Source: an uncultured Prevotella sp.
GTDB lineage: Bacteria; Bacteroidota; Bacteroidia; Bacteroidales; Bacteroidaceae
Assembly (NCBI GenBank): GCA_946404405.1
Contig: CAMJDL010000018.1
Span: 1-55,953 of the forward strand
DNA length: 55,953 bases
Direction of reading: 5' to 3'
Of this stretch, positions 40,181-48,373 are shown piece by piece. The translations under genes and the position numbers were made by a program. The notes beneath the pieces are model-generated. The model saw only the letters and a list, made by a program, of their open reading frames with translations. It was not told the DNA's origin and did no database searches. The stretch's first letter is position 1, and every line of letters begins with the position of its first letter.

Positions 40181-40648
40181 ATGGATTACAAGTACATCGA
40201 ACAACTCATGGAGCGCTATTGGAACGCTGAAACCTCGCTTGAGGAAGAAAGCATCCTGCGCACTTTCTTCAGCCAGAAGGATATTCCGGCTGAGATGGAG
40301 CATCTGCGCCCCCTGTTCATCGACGAGGCTGTTGGTGAGACGTTGGACGATGACTTTGATGCACGCATCATGCAGGCCATTGGTAGTGAGCAGGTCGTTA
40401 AGGCTCGCGAGGTGTCACTCACTCAGCGCCTGATGCCACTCTTCAAGGCTGCTGCTGTTGTTGCTATCATCCTTACTTTGGGTGGTGCCCTGCAGGCTCC
40501 TTGGGATAGCACTTGGAATACGCCTGAAGATTATGCTGCCATCCAGCAGGCTGACACGATGAATGTCATTCCTGTGCAGGCTGAGAATATCAGTGTTGTA
40601 GCATCCGACAGTACAGGCGTGATGCCCACTGACCAGCCGAAGAATTAG
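40181..40648 (+). CDS. Single-TM protein downstream of ECF sigma, probable regulator
   Basis: The protein is 155 residues from ATG 40181; the frame is open upstream but extends back into the sigma gene, so this ATG is preferred. The N-terminus (MDYKYIEQLMERYWNAETS, EEESILRTFF) is helical and cytosolic, followed by a single membrane helix (AAAVVAIILTLGGAL, about residues 88-105) and a periplasmic tail of about 50 residues. This architecture fits an anti-sigma or sigma-modulating protein, although the HxxxCxxC zinc motif of ZAS anti-sigmas is absent. Function is inferred from the position after the sigma gene. Confidence 0.72.
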   Translation: MDYKYIEQLMERYWNAETSLEEESILRTFFSQKDIPAEMEHLRPLFIDEAVGETLDDDFDARIMQAIGSEQVVKAREVSLTQRLMPLFKAAAVVAIILTLGGALQAPWDSTWNTPEDYAAIQQADTMNVIPVQAENISVVASDSTGVMPTDQPKN

Positions 40649-40799
40649 TATTTTCTATGCTTTCTCTATATTAACATCATGTTTAGTAAAACACAGGCAG
40701 GGGTTACAGCTGTGAAGCCATTTACCCCAACACTCGACCCAACTAATGATAATAGAAGCGGTCGATTTCTCTCAAATTTTTCATAACATACTAACGGTG

Positions 40800-40836
40800 A
40801 ACGGGCTGCCTTCCGATGAGACGGAGGCAGCCCGTT
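40800..40836. terminator. 12-bp stem-loop between convergent genes
   Basis: AACGGGCTGCCT (40800-40811) pairs perfectly with AGGCAGCCCGTT (40825-40836), with further CCG/CGG pairing inside. It lies between the convergent sigma-partner and heparinase-like genes and may terminate both. Neither side has a clear T-run, so it may rather stabilise 3-prime ends. Confidence 0.6.
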
Positions 40837-40861
40837 CGATATCTATACGTTTGCAAGCCTT

Positions 40862-42694
40862 TTATCGAATGACATATCTGATGCGCTGTTTCAACTGTTT
40901 AGAATTCAGCGTCATTTTGATGCGGTAAAGATGTGGGCCCCACATTTGCTTGAGGGTGGGGTCAAGAAGAGGCGTCAGGTCTTCTATCTCAGGTGTGAGT
41001 TGTTTGGCGTTGTAGTTCATGATATGACTGCCCAGAGTGATAAGACCAACTGCTGTGAGTTGAGGCTCTATGGGGGTGATAAGCATCAGTTGGGTTGGGG
41101 CGAGGTAGCTCTGAAGGGCAAAGTTCTCCGTTATCTCCACCTGCTTGCCTTTCTGCACTTTAATGGTACGCAGCCATTGCTGTATCTGTGCTTCGGCAGG
41201 GTAGGCGCCACTGATGTCGAGCGTCAACAGCCCGGGCTTATGACTGACGACACGGGCCTTATACTCCTTGCCGTCGTGCTGGCTGTAGCCATTGATACGT
41301 GGCAGATTGTGATAGTCCGACTGCATCGTCCAGATGTCGTAACGCTGTTTGGAAAACGTCTTAGACGTATATTCGCCTACACCAGGGTCGATAAAGAGGG
41401 GTTCGCCATCAGGATAAACAATAAACGAGCCGGCGTCGTTGTGGTTATGACTTTCACCATTGTGGCCACCCTTCATGGCTACGAAGGGCTCACGGGTTGT
41501 CATAATCTGCAAGTCGGGCAACCATACCTCGTTGAGCCGTGGTTCACGTGGTTCTTCACGTAAAAAGGCTTGGATATGTTTCAGGAAGATGAGTTCACGA
41601 CCCAACGAGGGCCAGTTACCGCTCTTGTTGTAGACTTGTGCAGCCTGATGCAGCACGTCTTCCTGTTGTCCCACCCACGCGGCATATTGACACATGGTCT
41701 TATCGCCTGTTAACAGTCCGAAAGGATAGCCGATATTGATGTTTAGCATGGCGCGATTGCCGTGAGCATCGGCAAAGTTGACGGCATAGCCATTGCCAAT
41801 ATACATCTTATAAATATACGACTCCATGGCCAACAGCTTCGCTAAATGAGGAATGAGAAATGAGGAATGAGGAATGGAGAATGAAGAATGAGAAATGGCT
41901 TGCAGCAGGTAAAAGGTTTCGAAGAGCGAGGCTGCGGCACGGTCCCAGTAGTGTGGGCCTTCGTCACAGCCGCCATCGTCTGGGTAGGCTGCCATAAAGG
42001 CTTCGCAGGCTTTTTCTATTTGGCCGATTGCTGCATGCCGTCGATTGTCATCGTGTTCACAGAACAGGACGCAGGCCAGCCAGTTCGAGCATATCCAGGG
42101 ATTCCAGTTCATGCCTGCCGTCTTCCACCAATAGTTGGTTTTTAGGGCGGGTTCCAGTATGCGGCGGCTGATTTCCTGATCGATGCGTTGGACAAGTAAA
42201 GGTGAAAAATGCCCGATTTCATCGAAAAACACATGACGGGTATAGGCTACGAGTGCTGCTGTCTCTGCATTAAACAAGTCGACGGTCTGGTCTTCAGTTC
42301 CTGGTACTTCGGTCTTGTAGTGGGCAGGTAGTCCCCACCAAGTCTCTTCTAATGTACTCTGCACTCCGTTGATAATATCGGGCATGAAGCGTCGTTGTCC
42401 TTCCATCAGTTCAGCCATCACAAGGGCAGCCAACTGGCGGCGCTTCTCAAACATCAGACCTTCGTAATGCGTGCGGTTACCTGTCTTCTTGTATTCTGCA
42501 AAGACGCTGGCAGGCAGACTGCTCCACTCTTTTTTCAGATATTGCTTACCAAAAGCGATATAGCTTTGGCGCATGGTCTCTGGAATAGAGTCGCGCCAAA
42601 ACGTGTCACCCCATTGCGGTAAAAACTTTGCAGTTTCAGCAGTGGTAGGACCTGTCAAAAACAGACCCAACAATAGCAGTAGCAAATTTTTCAC
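40862..42694 (-). CDS. Heparinase II/III-like polysaccharide lyase
   Basis: A 610-residue secreted protein (signal 1-19). The N-terminal two-thirds is an alpha/alpha-toroid region (ETWWGLPAHYKTE, NWNPWICSNWLACVLF, DEGPHYWDRAAASLFE). The C-terminal third carries GGHNGESHNHNDAGSFIVY and GEPLFIDPGVGEYT, the signature of the heparinase II/III beta-sandwich, whose His and Tyr residues take part in beta-elimination of uronic-acid polysaccharides. PL family and substrate are not readable. Residues about 266-284 (ISHSSFSIPHSSFLIPH) come from a short tandem repeat and replace normal helix sequence. It begins 10 bp after the endonuclease gene, so both may be cotranscribed. Confidence 0.82.
   Translation of the reverse strand: MKNLLLLLLGLFLTGPTTAETAKFLPQWGDTFWRDSIPETMRQSYIAFGKQYLKKEWSSLPASVFAEYKKTGNRTHYEGLMFEKRRQLAALVMAELMEGQRRFMPDIINGVQSTLEETWWGLPAHYKTEVPGTEDQTVDLFNAETAALVAYTRHVFFDEIGHFSPLLVQRIDQEISRRILEPALKTNYWWKTAGMNWNPWICSNWLACVLFCEHDDNRRHAAIGQIEKACEAFMAAYPDDGGCDEGPHYWDRAAASLFETFYLLQAISHSSFSIPHSSFLIPHLAKLLAMESYIYKMYIGNGYAVNFADAHGNRAMLNINIGYPFGLLTGDKTMCQYAAWVGQQEDVLHQAAQVYNKSGNWPSLGRELIFLKHIQAFLREEPREPRLNEVWLPDLQIMTTREPFVAMKGGHNGESHNHNDAGSFIVYPDGEPLFIDPGVGEYTSKTFSKQRYDIWTMQSDYHNLPRINGYSQHDGKEYKARVVSHKPGLLTLDISGAYPAEAQIQQWLRTIKVQKGKQVEITENFALQSYLAPTQLMLITPIEPQLTAVGLITLGSHIMNYNAKQLTPEIEDLTPLLDPTLKQMWGPHLYRIKMTLNSKQLKQRIRYVIR
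41844..41898. repeat. In-frame AATGAGAAATGAGG repeat inside the heparinase-like gene
   Basis: Seven or so units of the AATGAGGAATGAGA type (CATTCCTCATTTCTC on the coding strand) occur in frame. The same unit, same orientation and same reading frame occur in the signal-peptide codons at 2146-2200. Confidence 0.88.
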
Positions 42695-42704
42695 TTTTCA
42701 CTCT

Positions 42705-43724
42705 TCACTTCTTTATTACCTTACGTGTGCGACCGTTCTGGCGTTTCACAATATTCAGGCCACGCTGATAGGTACGACGAAGTTGTCCGTTGACACCAAA
42801 GAAGCTGGTATCCGACTGCTTCCCTTCCTTCAGTCCTGCAGAAAGGATGTCCTGAATACTGGTGGCGTAGTTGTCGTAGCTGAAGGCCACGTCTTTCTTG
42901 TCGCCCCAGATGTATTCCTCCAGACAGGGATAGTCAATAAAAGGATTGCGGTTCTTCTGAATACCATAAACGGCGTTGTTGCGATTAATTTCTTTCTCGC
43001 TGACAGGGTCGCTTTTGGCCCATTTCATCAGCATCTTCAGTGCCCAATCGGCTAAACCAGGATAAGTCTTACCGTCAAGCATTACACAATTCCATGATGT
43101 GATTTGTTTGGACTGGCCATTACTGTTCTTGTAGTTCTCATAGCAAGTCACCATATAGAAATAAGTGCGTGCAAAGTCACCTTTGTATTCGTCGTTAGGC
43201 TCAAAGACCTTACCACTATAGCCAAGGTCACTACGGGCATTGCCCCATTTCGAAAATTCACTGTACGAAGAGCTGTACCCAGGGCCTACTTCGCCAAACG
43301 GGTCATTACCACGTGCATTGTTTACCCAGCCATCTGTCGGATAAAGGTGGAACAAGTCTGTATACATAGGATATTCATCATTGAACCAGCTTTTCGGGAA
43401 AGAGTGCTCACGGTTATAAACATCACCTTCCTGCTTGTAGTTGCCTGCTTGATCTGTTCCAAAAGTCATCTCACGCATGTTTGAATACATATCCCATACT
43501 TTGCCATTTGCTTTCTTGTCTGTAATTTCAAAGTCTGTCCATAATTGCTTATAGGTTCGTTGAGTATGCGGATTAATCACACCACACAGTGCAGTCTTTA
43601 GTTCTGCACCTTTTTTGCCGTCTGCGGCCTTGTAGTATTCGCCAGAATCGTTGGGACCTTGGGCCCAACCAGTTGCTGCCACTGCCAGCAGCCACGCTGT
43701 AAAGAATAGTTTTCGGTTCATCAT
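42705..43724 (-). CDS. Secreted endonuclease I with C-terminal sorting-like tail
   Basis: A 339-residue protein with signal peptide (1-21, GWAQ). The endonuclease I (EndA/NucM) fold shows YNREHSFPKSWF with the catalytic His, YTDLFHLYPTDGWVNNARGN, and further NRNP and EEYIWG segments typical of beta-beta-alpha metal nucleases. It probably degrades extracellular DNA for nutrients. The last about 35 residues (FFGVNGQLRRTYQRGLNIV followed by a basic RKVIKK end) resemble type A C-terminal sorting domains of the type IX secretion system in Prevotella, suggesting surface export. It precedes the heparinase-like gene by 10 bp. Two adjacent ATGs make the start uncertain by one codon. Confidence 0.87.
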   Translation of the reverse strand: MMNRKLFFTAWLLAVAATGWAQGPNDSGEYYKAADGKKGAELKTALCGVINPHTQRTYKQLWTDFEITDKKANGKVWDMYSNMREMTFGTDQAGNYKQEGDVYNREHSFPKSWFNDEYPMYTDLFHLYPTDGWVNNARGNDPFGEVGPGYSSSYSEFSKWGNARSDLGYSGKVFEPNDEYKGDFARTYFYMVTCYENYKNSNGQSKQITSWNCVMLDGKTYPGLADWALKMLMKWAKSDPVSEKEINRNNAVYGIQKNRNPFIDYPCLEEYIWGDKKDVAFSYDNYATSIQDILSAGLKEGKQSDTSFFGVNGQLRRTYQRGLNIVKRQNGRTRKVIKK

Positions 43725-43737
43725 ATTTGGATTTTAA

Positions 43738-43764
43738 AGTTCAACGTTCAATGTTCAATCTTCC
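43738..43764. repeat. AACGTTCA/AATGTTCA repeat at the MscS gene 3-prime end
   Basis: Three units of TTCAACG/TTCAATG/TTCAATC overlap the last codons of the MscS gene and supply its TGA stop. The same unit occurs in frame inside the GH2 gene at 26925-26991. Confidence 0.8.
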
Positions 43765-44876
43765 TGCTTTGGGAACTGCTGGTAGATGCGTAGCCCATAT
43801 TTGTTGGCCGCAGCAAAGACATACTCCATGATGTCTGCCGTGTCATGTTCAAAGTCGTTCCAAGCCTGCGAATGCAGCCAGAAGGTCAGTTCTAGGCAAC
43901 AGCCGCCCTGCGTCGCTTCAGCATGGCGTACCAATGGGTTCTTCTCACCGATGACCTTAGGATTCTCACGCAGCCACTGTTCCAGATGCGTGCGGAACTT
44001 AGTGATGTTGGCCACACCGTCGTCGTCCAATTGTATAGAGCGGAAGTCGAAGAAGATGCGTCGCGTCTGCTTGCGTCCCTCGTTCTGTTCCATACCTATC
44101 CAGTTCTGGAACGAGCCGTCGACCAATGTCTGAGGTGATACCGTCACGATGGTGTTGTCGAAGTTGCGCACCTTGACCGTTGTCAGCGTGATATCCTCTA
44201 CACGACCATTGGCACCTGCTGAAGGTACGGTAATCCAGTCACCAACACGCAGCATGTCGTTAGACGTTAGCCGGATACCTGCCACCAAACCCTTGATGGT
44301 GTCTTGGAAGGCCAGCATCAAAATGGCTGATGCAGCACCTAGTCCGGCAAAGAGCGTGCCAGGGTTTTTGTTGATGATGATGGCTACCACCACGATGACA
44401 GCAATAAAGATGATGATAATCTTCAGCACGCCACATAGCGAGTGCATATATTGCTGACGGGCTGACCGTTGCGTATCAGTCTCCAACAGCTTCATAGAGT
44501 CGCTGAATACGATGAGGGTGCGTGCAGACATGATGGTGATATAGATGGCAGTCAGACGCGCCAAAACCTCACGAACAGTAGGGAAGTCAAAGAACGTCCA
44601 AGGCAGTAACTGCCAGATAACGATGGCAGGCACGATGCTACACGCAGATTTGAGCACGCGTTCGTTGAACATCACATCGTCCCAGCGGGCTTCCGTCTTC
44701 TTTGTCAGTTTCAGAACCACGGGAATCAGCAGCTTGCGACACAGCCAACCGGCCAGGAAAGCCAGTGCAAAGGCTATGATTACCAGAATGGTATGGGTTA
44801 CAAAGTTGACGGTGTCGCCCGTCACGCCACAAGCCTCTACCAGTTGTTCAATCCATATCTGAATCTCTTCCATCAT
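43755..44876 (-). CDS. MscS-family mechanosensitive channel (YbdG-like)
   Basis: A 373-residue inner-membrane channel that opens on osmotic downshock. Four to five membrane helices occupy residues 20-185; the pore-lining helix and following beta domain read GLGAASAILMLAFQDTIKGL then DWITVPSAGANGRVEDITL and NFDNTIVTVSPQTLV, typical of the MscS middle domain. The C-terminal alpha/beta domain lies at 290-365. The frame is open upstream to 44972, but the promoter box at 44893-44900 lies within that extension, so the start is ATG 44876 (MMEEIQIW). Confidence 0.92.
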   Translation of the reverse strand: MMEEIQIWIEQLVEACGVTGDTVNFVTHTILVIIAFALAFLAGWLCRKLLIPVVLKLTKKTEARWDDVMFNERVLKSACSIVPAIVIWQLLPWTFFDFPTVREVLARLTAIYITIMSARTLIVFSDSMKLLETDTQRSARQQYMHSLCGVLKIIIIFIAVIVVVAIIINKNPGTLFAGLGAASAILMLAFQDTIKGLVAGIRLTSNDMLRVGDWITVPSAGANGRVEDITLTTVKVRNFDNTIVTVSPQTLVDGSFQNWIGMEQNEGRKQTRRIFFDFRSIQLDDDGVANITKFRTHLEQWLRENPKVIGEKNPLVRHAEATQGGCCLELTFWLHSQAWNDFEHDTADIMEYVFAAANKYGLRIYQQFPKQED

Positions 44877-44892
44877 ATTATGATTTTGTTTG

Positions 44893-44900
44893 CAAAGATA
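44893..44900 (-). promoter_or_regulatory. -7 box TATCTTTG for the MscS-type channel gene
   Basis: The minus strand reads GCACTATCTTTGCAAAC 16 bp upstream of ATG 44876. It decides the start codon by excluding the upstream in-frame ATG. Confidence 0.72.
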
Positions 44901-44985
44901 GTGCAAACCGAGCGAAATACAAAATAAATTATGATTTATTTTTATTTCCGAGGCGCAGCCTATCTTCACCAAAGGTGAAAGATAC

Positions 44986-45028
44986 GAAATAATTCATAAT
45001 TCATCATGCTTAATTCATAATTATTTCT
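44986..45028. repeat. AATTCATAATTCATC repeat upstream of pgeF
   Basis: Degenerate AATTCAT units run to 45028 and are followed by the -7 box. The last part, TTAATTCATAATTATTTCTT and then AC, is also found before the TonB-receptor gene at 4745-4768 nearly unchanged. Confidence 0.8.
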
Positions 45029-45036
45029 TACTTTTG
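45029..45036 (+). promoter_or_regulatory. -7 box TACTTTTG for pgeF
   Basis: TACTTTTG matches TAnnTTTG and sits directly after the AATTCAT repeat, 19 bp before the pgeF ATG. The upstream sequence is shared with the promoter at 4766-4773. Confidence 0.7.
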
Positions 45037-45055
45037 CGAAAAATATAGTAAGAAC

Positions 45056-45838
45056 ATGCAGAAACCGGTACTCCACTTCTATGATTTTGGCCAAAATGTG
45101 ACGGCTTTCAGTACGACACGAAAAGGTGGTTATAGCGAAGGTAACTATGGTCAGTTTAATATCAACCGCTATTGTGGTGATAGCCCAGAGCATATTGCGC
45201 AGAATCGGCAGACACTATGCCAGCTGCTGGAAATCGACGACCATCACCTACTGATGCCTCATCAGGTGCATCTGACGGAGGTGGCCGCAATCGACGAAGA
45301 TTTTCTGCGCCTTACTGCTGATGAGTGTCAGCAACGCTTAGAGGGTGTTGATGCCGTCATGACAGATATGTCTGGCGTGTGTATTGGTGTATCGACAGCC
45401 GATTGTATTCCCGTCTTGCTGTACGACGCAGAAAAGCATGCCGTTTGTGCCGTCCATGCAGGTTGGCGGGGTACGGTGGCTCGTATCGTGGAGAAAGCTG
45501 TCAAGGCCATGACAGCCACTTATGGCAGTAATGCTGCCGATATCCAAGCTCAGATAGGTCCGGGCATCAGTCTCGATAGTTTTGAGGTGGGCGACGAGTT
45601 GTATGATGCATTTGTTCATGCCGGTTTCGATATGGCTGCGATCAGCCAGAAACGTGCTAAGTGGCACATCAACCTGCCTGCCTGTAACAAGTTACAACTC
45701 ATATCGATGGGTGTCGAGTCAGAGAAAATCTCCGTATCGGACATCTGCACCTACAAACAACACGACACCTTTTTCTCCGCCCGTCGTCTTGGCATTAATT
45801 CCGGTCGTATCTTTACTGGAATTATGATGAAATCGTAG
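45056..45838 (+). CDS. pgeF: Peptidoglycan editing factor PgeF (polyphenol oxidase/laccase-domain family)
   Basis: A 260-residue cytosolic protein of the YfiH/DUF152 family. Zn-site and catalytic residues appear in PHQVHLTEV (His), GVSTADCIPVLLYD (Cys) and AVHAGWRGTVARIV (His). In E. coli PgeF removes L-Ser misincorporated in peptidoglycan precursors; other members were described as purine nucleoside phosphorylases or laccases. Length is typical. It converges with the LOG gene, the two stop codons being 3 bp apart. Confidence 0.92.
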   Translation: MQKPVLHFYDFGQNVTAFSTTRKGGYSEGNYGQFNINRYCGDSPEHIAQNRQTLCQLLEIDDHHLLMPHQVHLTEVAAIDEDFLRLTADECQQRLEGVDAVMTDMSGVCIGVSTADCIPVLLYDAEKHAVCAVHAGWRGTVARIVEKAVKAMTATYGSNAADIQAQIGPGISLDSFEVGDELYDAFVHAGFDMAAISQKRAKWHINLPACNKLQLISMGVESEKISVSDICTYKQHDTFFSARRLGINSGRIFTGIMMKS

Positions 45839-45841
45839 TTT

Positions 45842-46372
45842 TTAGCCCAACAGACGTTCTATATCTTCCAGCGAGTTGGCCACAGCTAACCAGTCCTGCC
45901 ACTGCTGGCGGATGACGCCACGCTGCTGCAGATTGTCCATCATGGCTATCAGACCGTTCCAAAAGCCCTTCATATTATAGAGGATGACGCGCTTGTGGTG
46001 GTAGCCTATTGTCGCTGCAGCAGCAACAGTAAACACCTCGTCCAATGTGCCGATACCTCCTGGCAATGCAATAAACACGTCGCTCTGGTCCTCCATCATC
46101 TGTTTGCGATCACTCAGGTTGTCGCATAGCATCTCAACATCGACATACTCAGAGATGCGTCCGTTCTTCTCGATAATCCGCGGAATAACACCAATCGTGC
46201 GTCCGCCAGCCTCATGAGCGGCTTTAGCCACACACTCCATCAGGCCGCAGTTCACACCACCATACACGATGGAATGGCCGTTTTTTGCAGCCCATACGCC
46301 CAATTTCTCCGTCTCTCGGAAGAAGTCTGGGTCAATCTTCTCGTTAGCCGAGCAAAATATACATATCTTCAT
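45842..46372 (-). CDS. LOG-family nucleoside monophosphate phosphoribohydrolase
   Basis: A 176-residue Rossmann-fold protein of the TIGR00730 type. The signature LPGGIGTLDEVFTV and GGVNCGLM are present. The family hydrolyses cytokinin- or AMP-type nucleoside monophosphates to base and ribose 5-phosphate. The frame is open to 46450, but the TAATTTTG promoter box at 46382-46389 and the family start MKICIFCSAN place the start at 46372. Confidence 0.91.
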   Translation of the reverse strand: MKICIFCSANEKIDPDFFRETEKLGVWAAKNGHSIVYGGVNCGLMECVAKAAHEAGGRTIGVIPRIIEKNGRISEYVDVEMLCDNLSDRKQMMEDQSDVFIALPGGIGTLDEVFTVAAAATIGYHHKRVILYNMKGFWNGLIAMMDNLQQRGVIRQQWQDWLAVANSLEDIERLLG

Positions 46373-46381
46373 AACTGTCGG

Positions 46382-46389
46382 CAAAATTA
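46382..46389 (-). promoter_or_regulatory. -7 box TAATTTTG for the LOG-family gene
   Basis: The minus strand reads TTTTGTAATTTTGCCGACAG, 9 bp before ATG 46372. It overlaps the T-tract side of the terminator of the upstream protease operon. Confidence 0.65.
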
Positions 46390-46390
46390 C

Positions 46391-46430
46391 AAAAAAAATC
46401 GGACTAACGCTCATGTCAGTCCGACTTTTT
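46391..46430 (-). terminator. Intrinsic terminator of the protease operon
   Basis: On the minus strand TCGGACT (46418-46424) pairs with AGTCCGA (46399-46405) around a 12-nt loop and is followed by eight T (46391-46398). It lies 14 bp after the M13 gene stop at 46444. On the plus strand the same stem is followed by five T, so it may also work in the other direction. Confidence 0.8.
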
Positions 46431-46443
46431 ACACTTATATTAA

Positions 46444-48351
46444 TTACCAAATTCTTATTCGGTCCTTTGGCGCACGATAGAGCTTGTCGCCGGCTTTCAC
46501 GTCGAAGAGGTCGTACCAGGCATCAGTATTTGTGACCGTACCGTTGATGCGCTCTCTTGGCAATGAATGATTGTCTTTGCGATTAGCTGTTTCTATGCCT
46601 TCACCGGTGGTGCGCAAGAGGGCGTACTTAGCTGTATACTTGCCTTTCCAGAGTTTTGCGAGTGCCAAGAAGTAGCGTTTACGCTGGAGGTCGAACTGCT
46701 CGCCTTTGAATCCGCTCTCGGTAAGATGACGCACATACGTGTCGTAGGCTAGCAAGACACCGCCCAGGTCGGCAATATTCTCGCCAATGGTATAAGCACC
46801 GTCATTCTTTAAACCAGGCAACGCCCAAGGCATCACCTCAAAGTTACTATAGCAGTCGATAAGCTGCTGAGCACGATTCTGGAACTCCTGACGGTCGGCA
46901 TCGCTGGCCCAAATGTCTTCGCGGTCGCCTATCTTGTTGAATTGTGCACCAGTGGTGTCGAATCCGTGGGTGATTTCGTGTCCGAAGACCATCATGGTAG
47001 CATAGTTAAGGGCATCGTTCTGCTGCGGGTCATAGAGAGGAGGCATCATCCAGGCAGGGAAGATGTTCATGGAATTAAAGTTCGAAGCATAGAATGCATT
47101 CATGACAGTAAGGTCAGTAATTGTCATGAGTGCATGAAAACTTGCTCTTGGGGTCTCCATGCCTGCAATTTTCCTACATAAGGCCAGATTGGCACGGCGT
47201 AGGGCCATGATGTCATCGAGGAGTGTCTTCTCGTTGCTGATGTCAGCAAATCCTTCAGAGAACCACTCGTCAGGACTGCCGATGTTGAATGTCATGGCGT
47301 TGAGTTTTTCTTTGGCCGATTGTTTGGAGGCTTCGCTCATCCATTCGTTGGCATCAATGCGCTGATTGAAGGTCTGGCGCAACTGAGTGCAATAGTCCAT
47401 CGTGCGTTGCTTCATTTCGGGCGTGATATATGCATTGGTGAAAATGTATGACTTTTCGTATTTCAGCAAGCTATTCGCGCAGTAATTAACCATCGTCGTA
47501 CGTGCCTTAGGACTAGCCAATATAGTGTCTGCAGCAATGCCCATTGCCATGTATTGTTTCAACAGGGCAAGGTCAGATTGTAAACCAACCGCCTTTGGCA
47601 AGACTAAATCTATATTTTCTGGTCCAACATTGGGATGCGCCTCAATACTATAGGCATCATCGAGATTGAAGCCGAGCTCAGTAAAGATGGTAGTCAGCAT
47701 TGGCCACTTGTCGTGGTCGAATGCGCGTCTGGAACCAGCACCCTTTAGTGGACGTATGCTGGCCAGCAAGTCAGGATTGCTTATCAATTGCCACTGCAAG
47801 CTTTTCTTGTCAATCGCGTTGTTGGAGGGAACATAGTCAGTATTTTTATCTGCTAGCAATACGCCGATATGTCCGTTTTTTGAAAACAACTGAATACCGT
47901 ATGACGTTGCATAGCCTTCATTAATCAGTTCTCCCCAGAGTTTCCAACCCTCCTCACAAGTGGTTACGGCGTCAATTCTCGCCAGAGCGGCGTTAATCTT
48001 GGTCATGATTTCGGTGGAATCAGCTTTGGCAGCATCCGCCAACAGCTTTTCATAGTTCGGGAAGGGGAGTGCTGACAACTGCTCTCCCATCATGGTCGGA
48101 ATCTCTTGTGCCATGATAGACTTGAAATCGAACGATGACTCGTCAATCACTGTGCTGTTCCAGTAGCCACCGTTACAGTACATAAAAAAGTCATCACCAG
48201 GACGTACATTGGTGTCCATGTCTGTTTCGGAAACGTTCCACTCTCCGTAGTCCACCCTTGGTGCGGGGTTATCCTCAATGGTACATGATGTCAGTACTAA
48301 TGTCATTATACAGCTAAGGACTGCTGTAAGTGTCGTTAGAATCTTTTTCAT
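46444..48351 (-). CDS. M13 (neprilysin/PepO-type) metallopeptidase lipoprotein
   Basis: The 635-residue zinc peptidase has a lipoprotein signal (MKKILTTLTAVLSCIMT, then LTSC and TIEDNPAP). The mature start DTNVRPGDDFFMYCNGGYW is the usual M13 opening. The zinc site is HEITHGFD (458-462), with GENIADLGG (Glu524) as third ligand, and it ends in RIW. M13 enzymes cut oligopeptides. The EDNP sequence after the Cys suggests display on the cell surface. Last gene of a three-gene operon with an S37-type peptidase and a second M13. About the same length as its neighbour but clearly diverged from it. Confidence 0.93.
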   Translation of the reverse strand: MKKILTTLTAVLSCIMTLVLTSCTIEDNPAPRVDYGEWNVSETDMDTNVRPGDDFFMYCNGGYWNSTVIDESSFDFKSIMAQEIPTMMGEQLSALPFPNYEKLLADAAKADSTEIMTKINAALARIDAVTTCEEGWKLWGELINEGYATSYGIQLFSKNGHIGVLLADKNTDYVPSNNAIDKKSLQWQLISNPDLLASIRPLKGAGSRRAFDHDKWPMLTTIFTELGFNLDDAYSIEAHPNVGPENIDLVLPKAVGLQSDLALLKQYMAMGIAADTILASPKARTTMVNYCANSLLKYEKSYIFTNAYITPEMKQRTMDYCTQLRQTFNQRIDANEWMSEASKQSAKEKLNAMTFNIGSPDEWFSEGFADISNEKTLLDDIMALRRANLALCRKIAGMETPRASFHALMTITDLTVMNAFYASNFNSMNIFPAWMMPPLYDPQQNDALNYATMMVFGHEITHGFDTTGAQFNKIGDREDIWASDADRQEFQNRAQQLIDCYSNFEVMPWALPGLKNDGAYTIGENIADLGGVLLAYDTYVRHLTESGFKGEQFDLQRKRYFLALAKLWKGKYTAKYALLRTTGEGIETANRKDNHSLPRERINGTVTNTDAWYDLFDVKAGDKLYRAPKDRIRIW

Positions 48352-48373
48352 ACTTGTGTGCTAAATGAATGTG

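Noticed and set aside
40746..40928. 60-codon plus-strand frame
   Set aside because: Covers the stem-loop between convergent genes and runs into the heparinase-like gene; no supporting signal.
44877..44972. Upstream extension of the MscS gene
   Set aside because: It contains the TATCTTTG promoter box; the family start fits ATG 44876.
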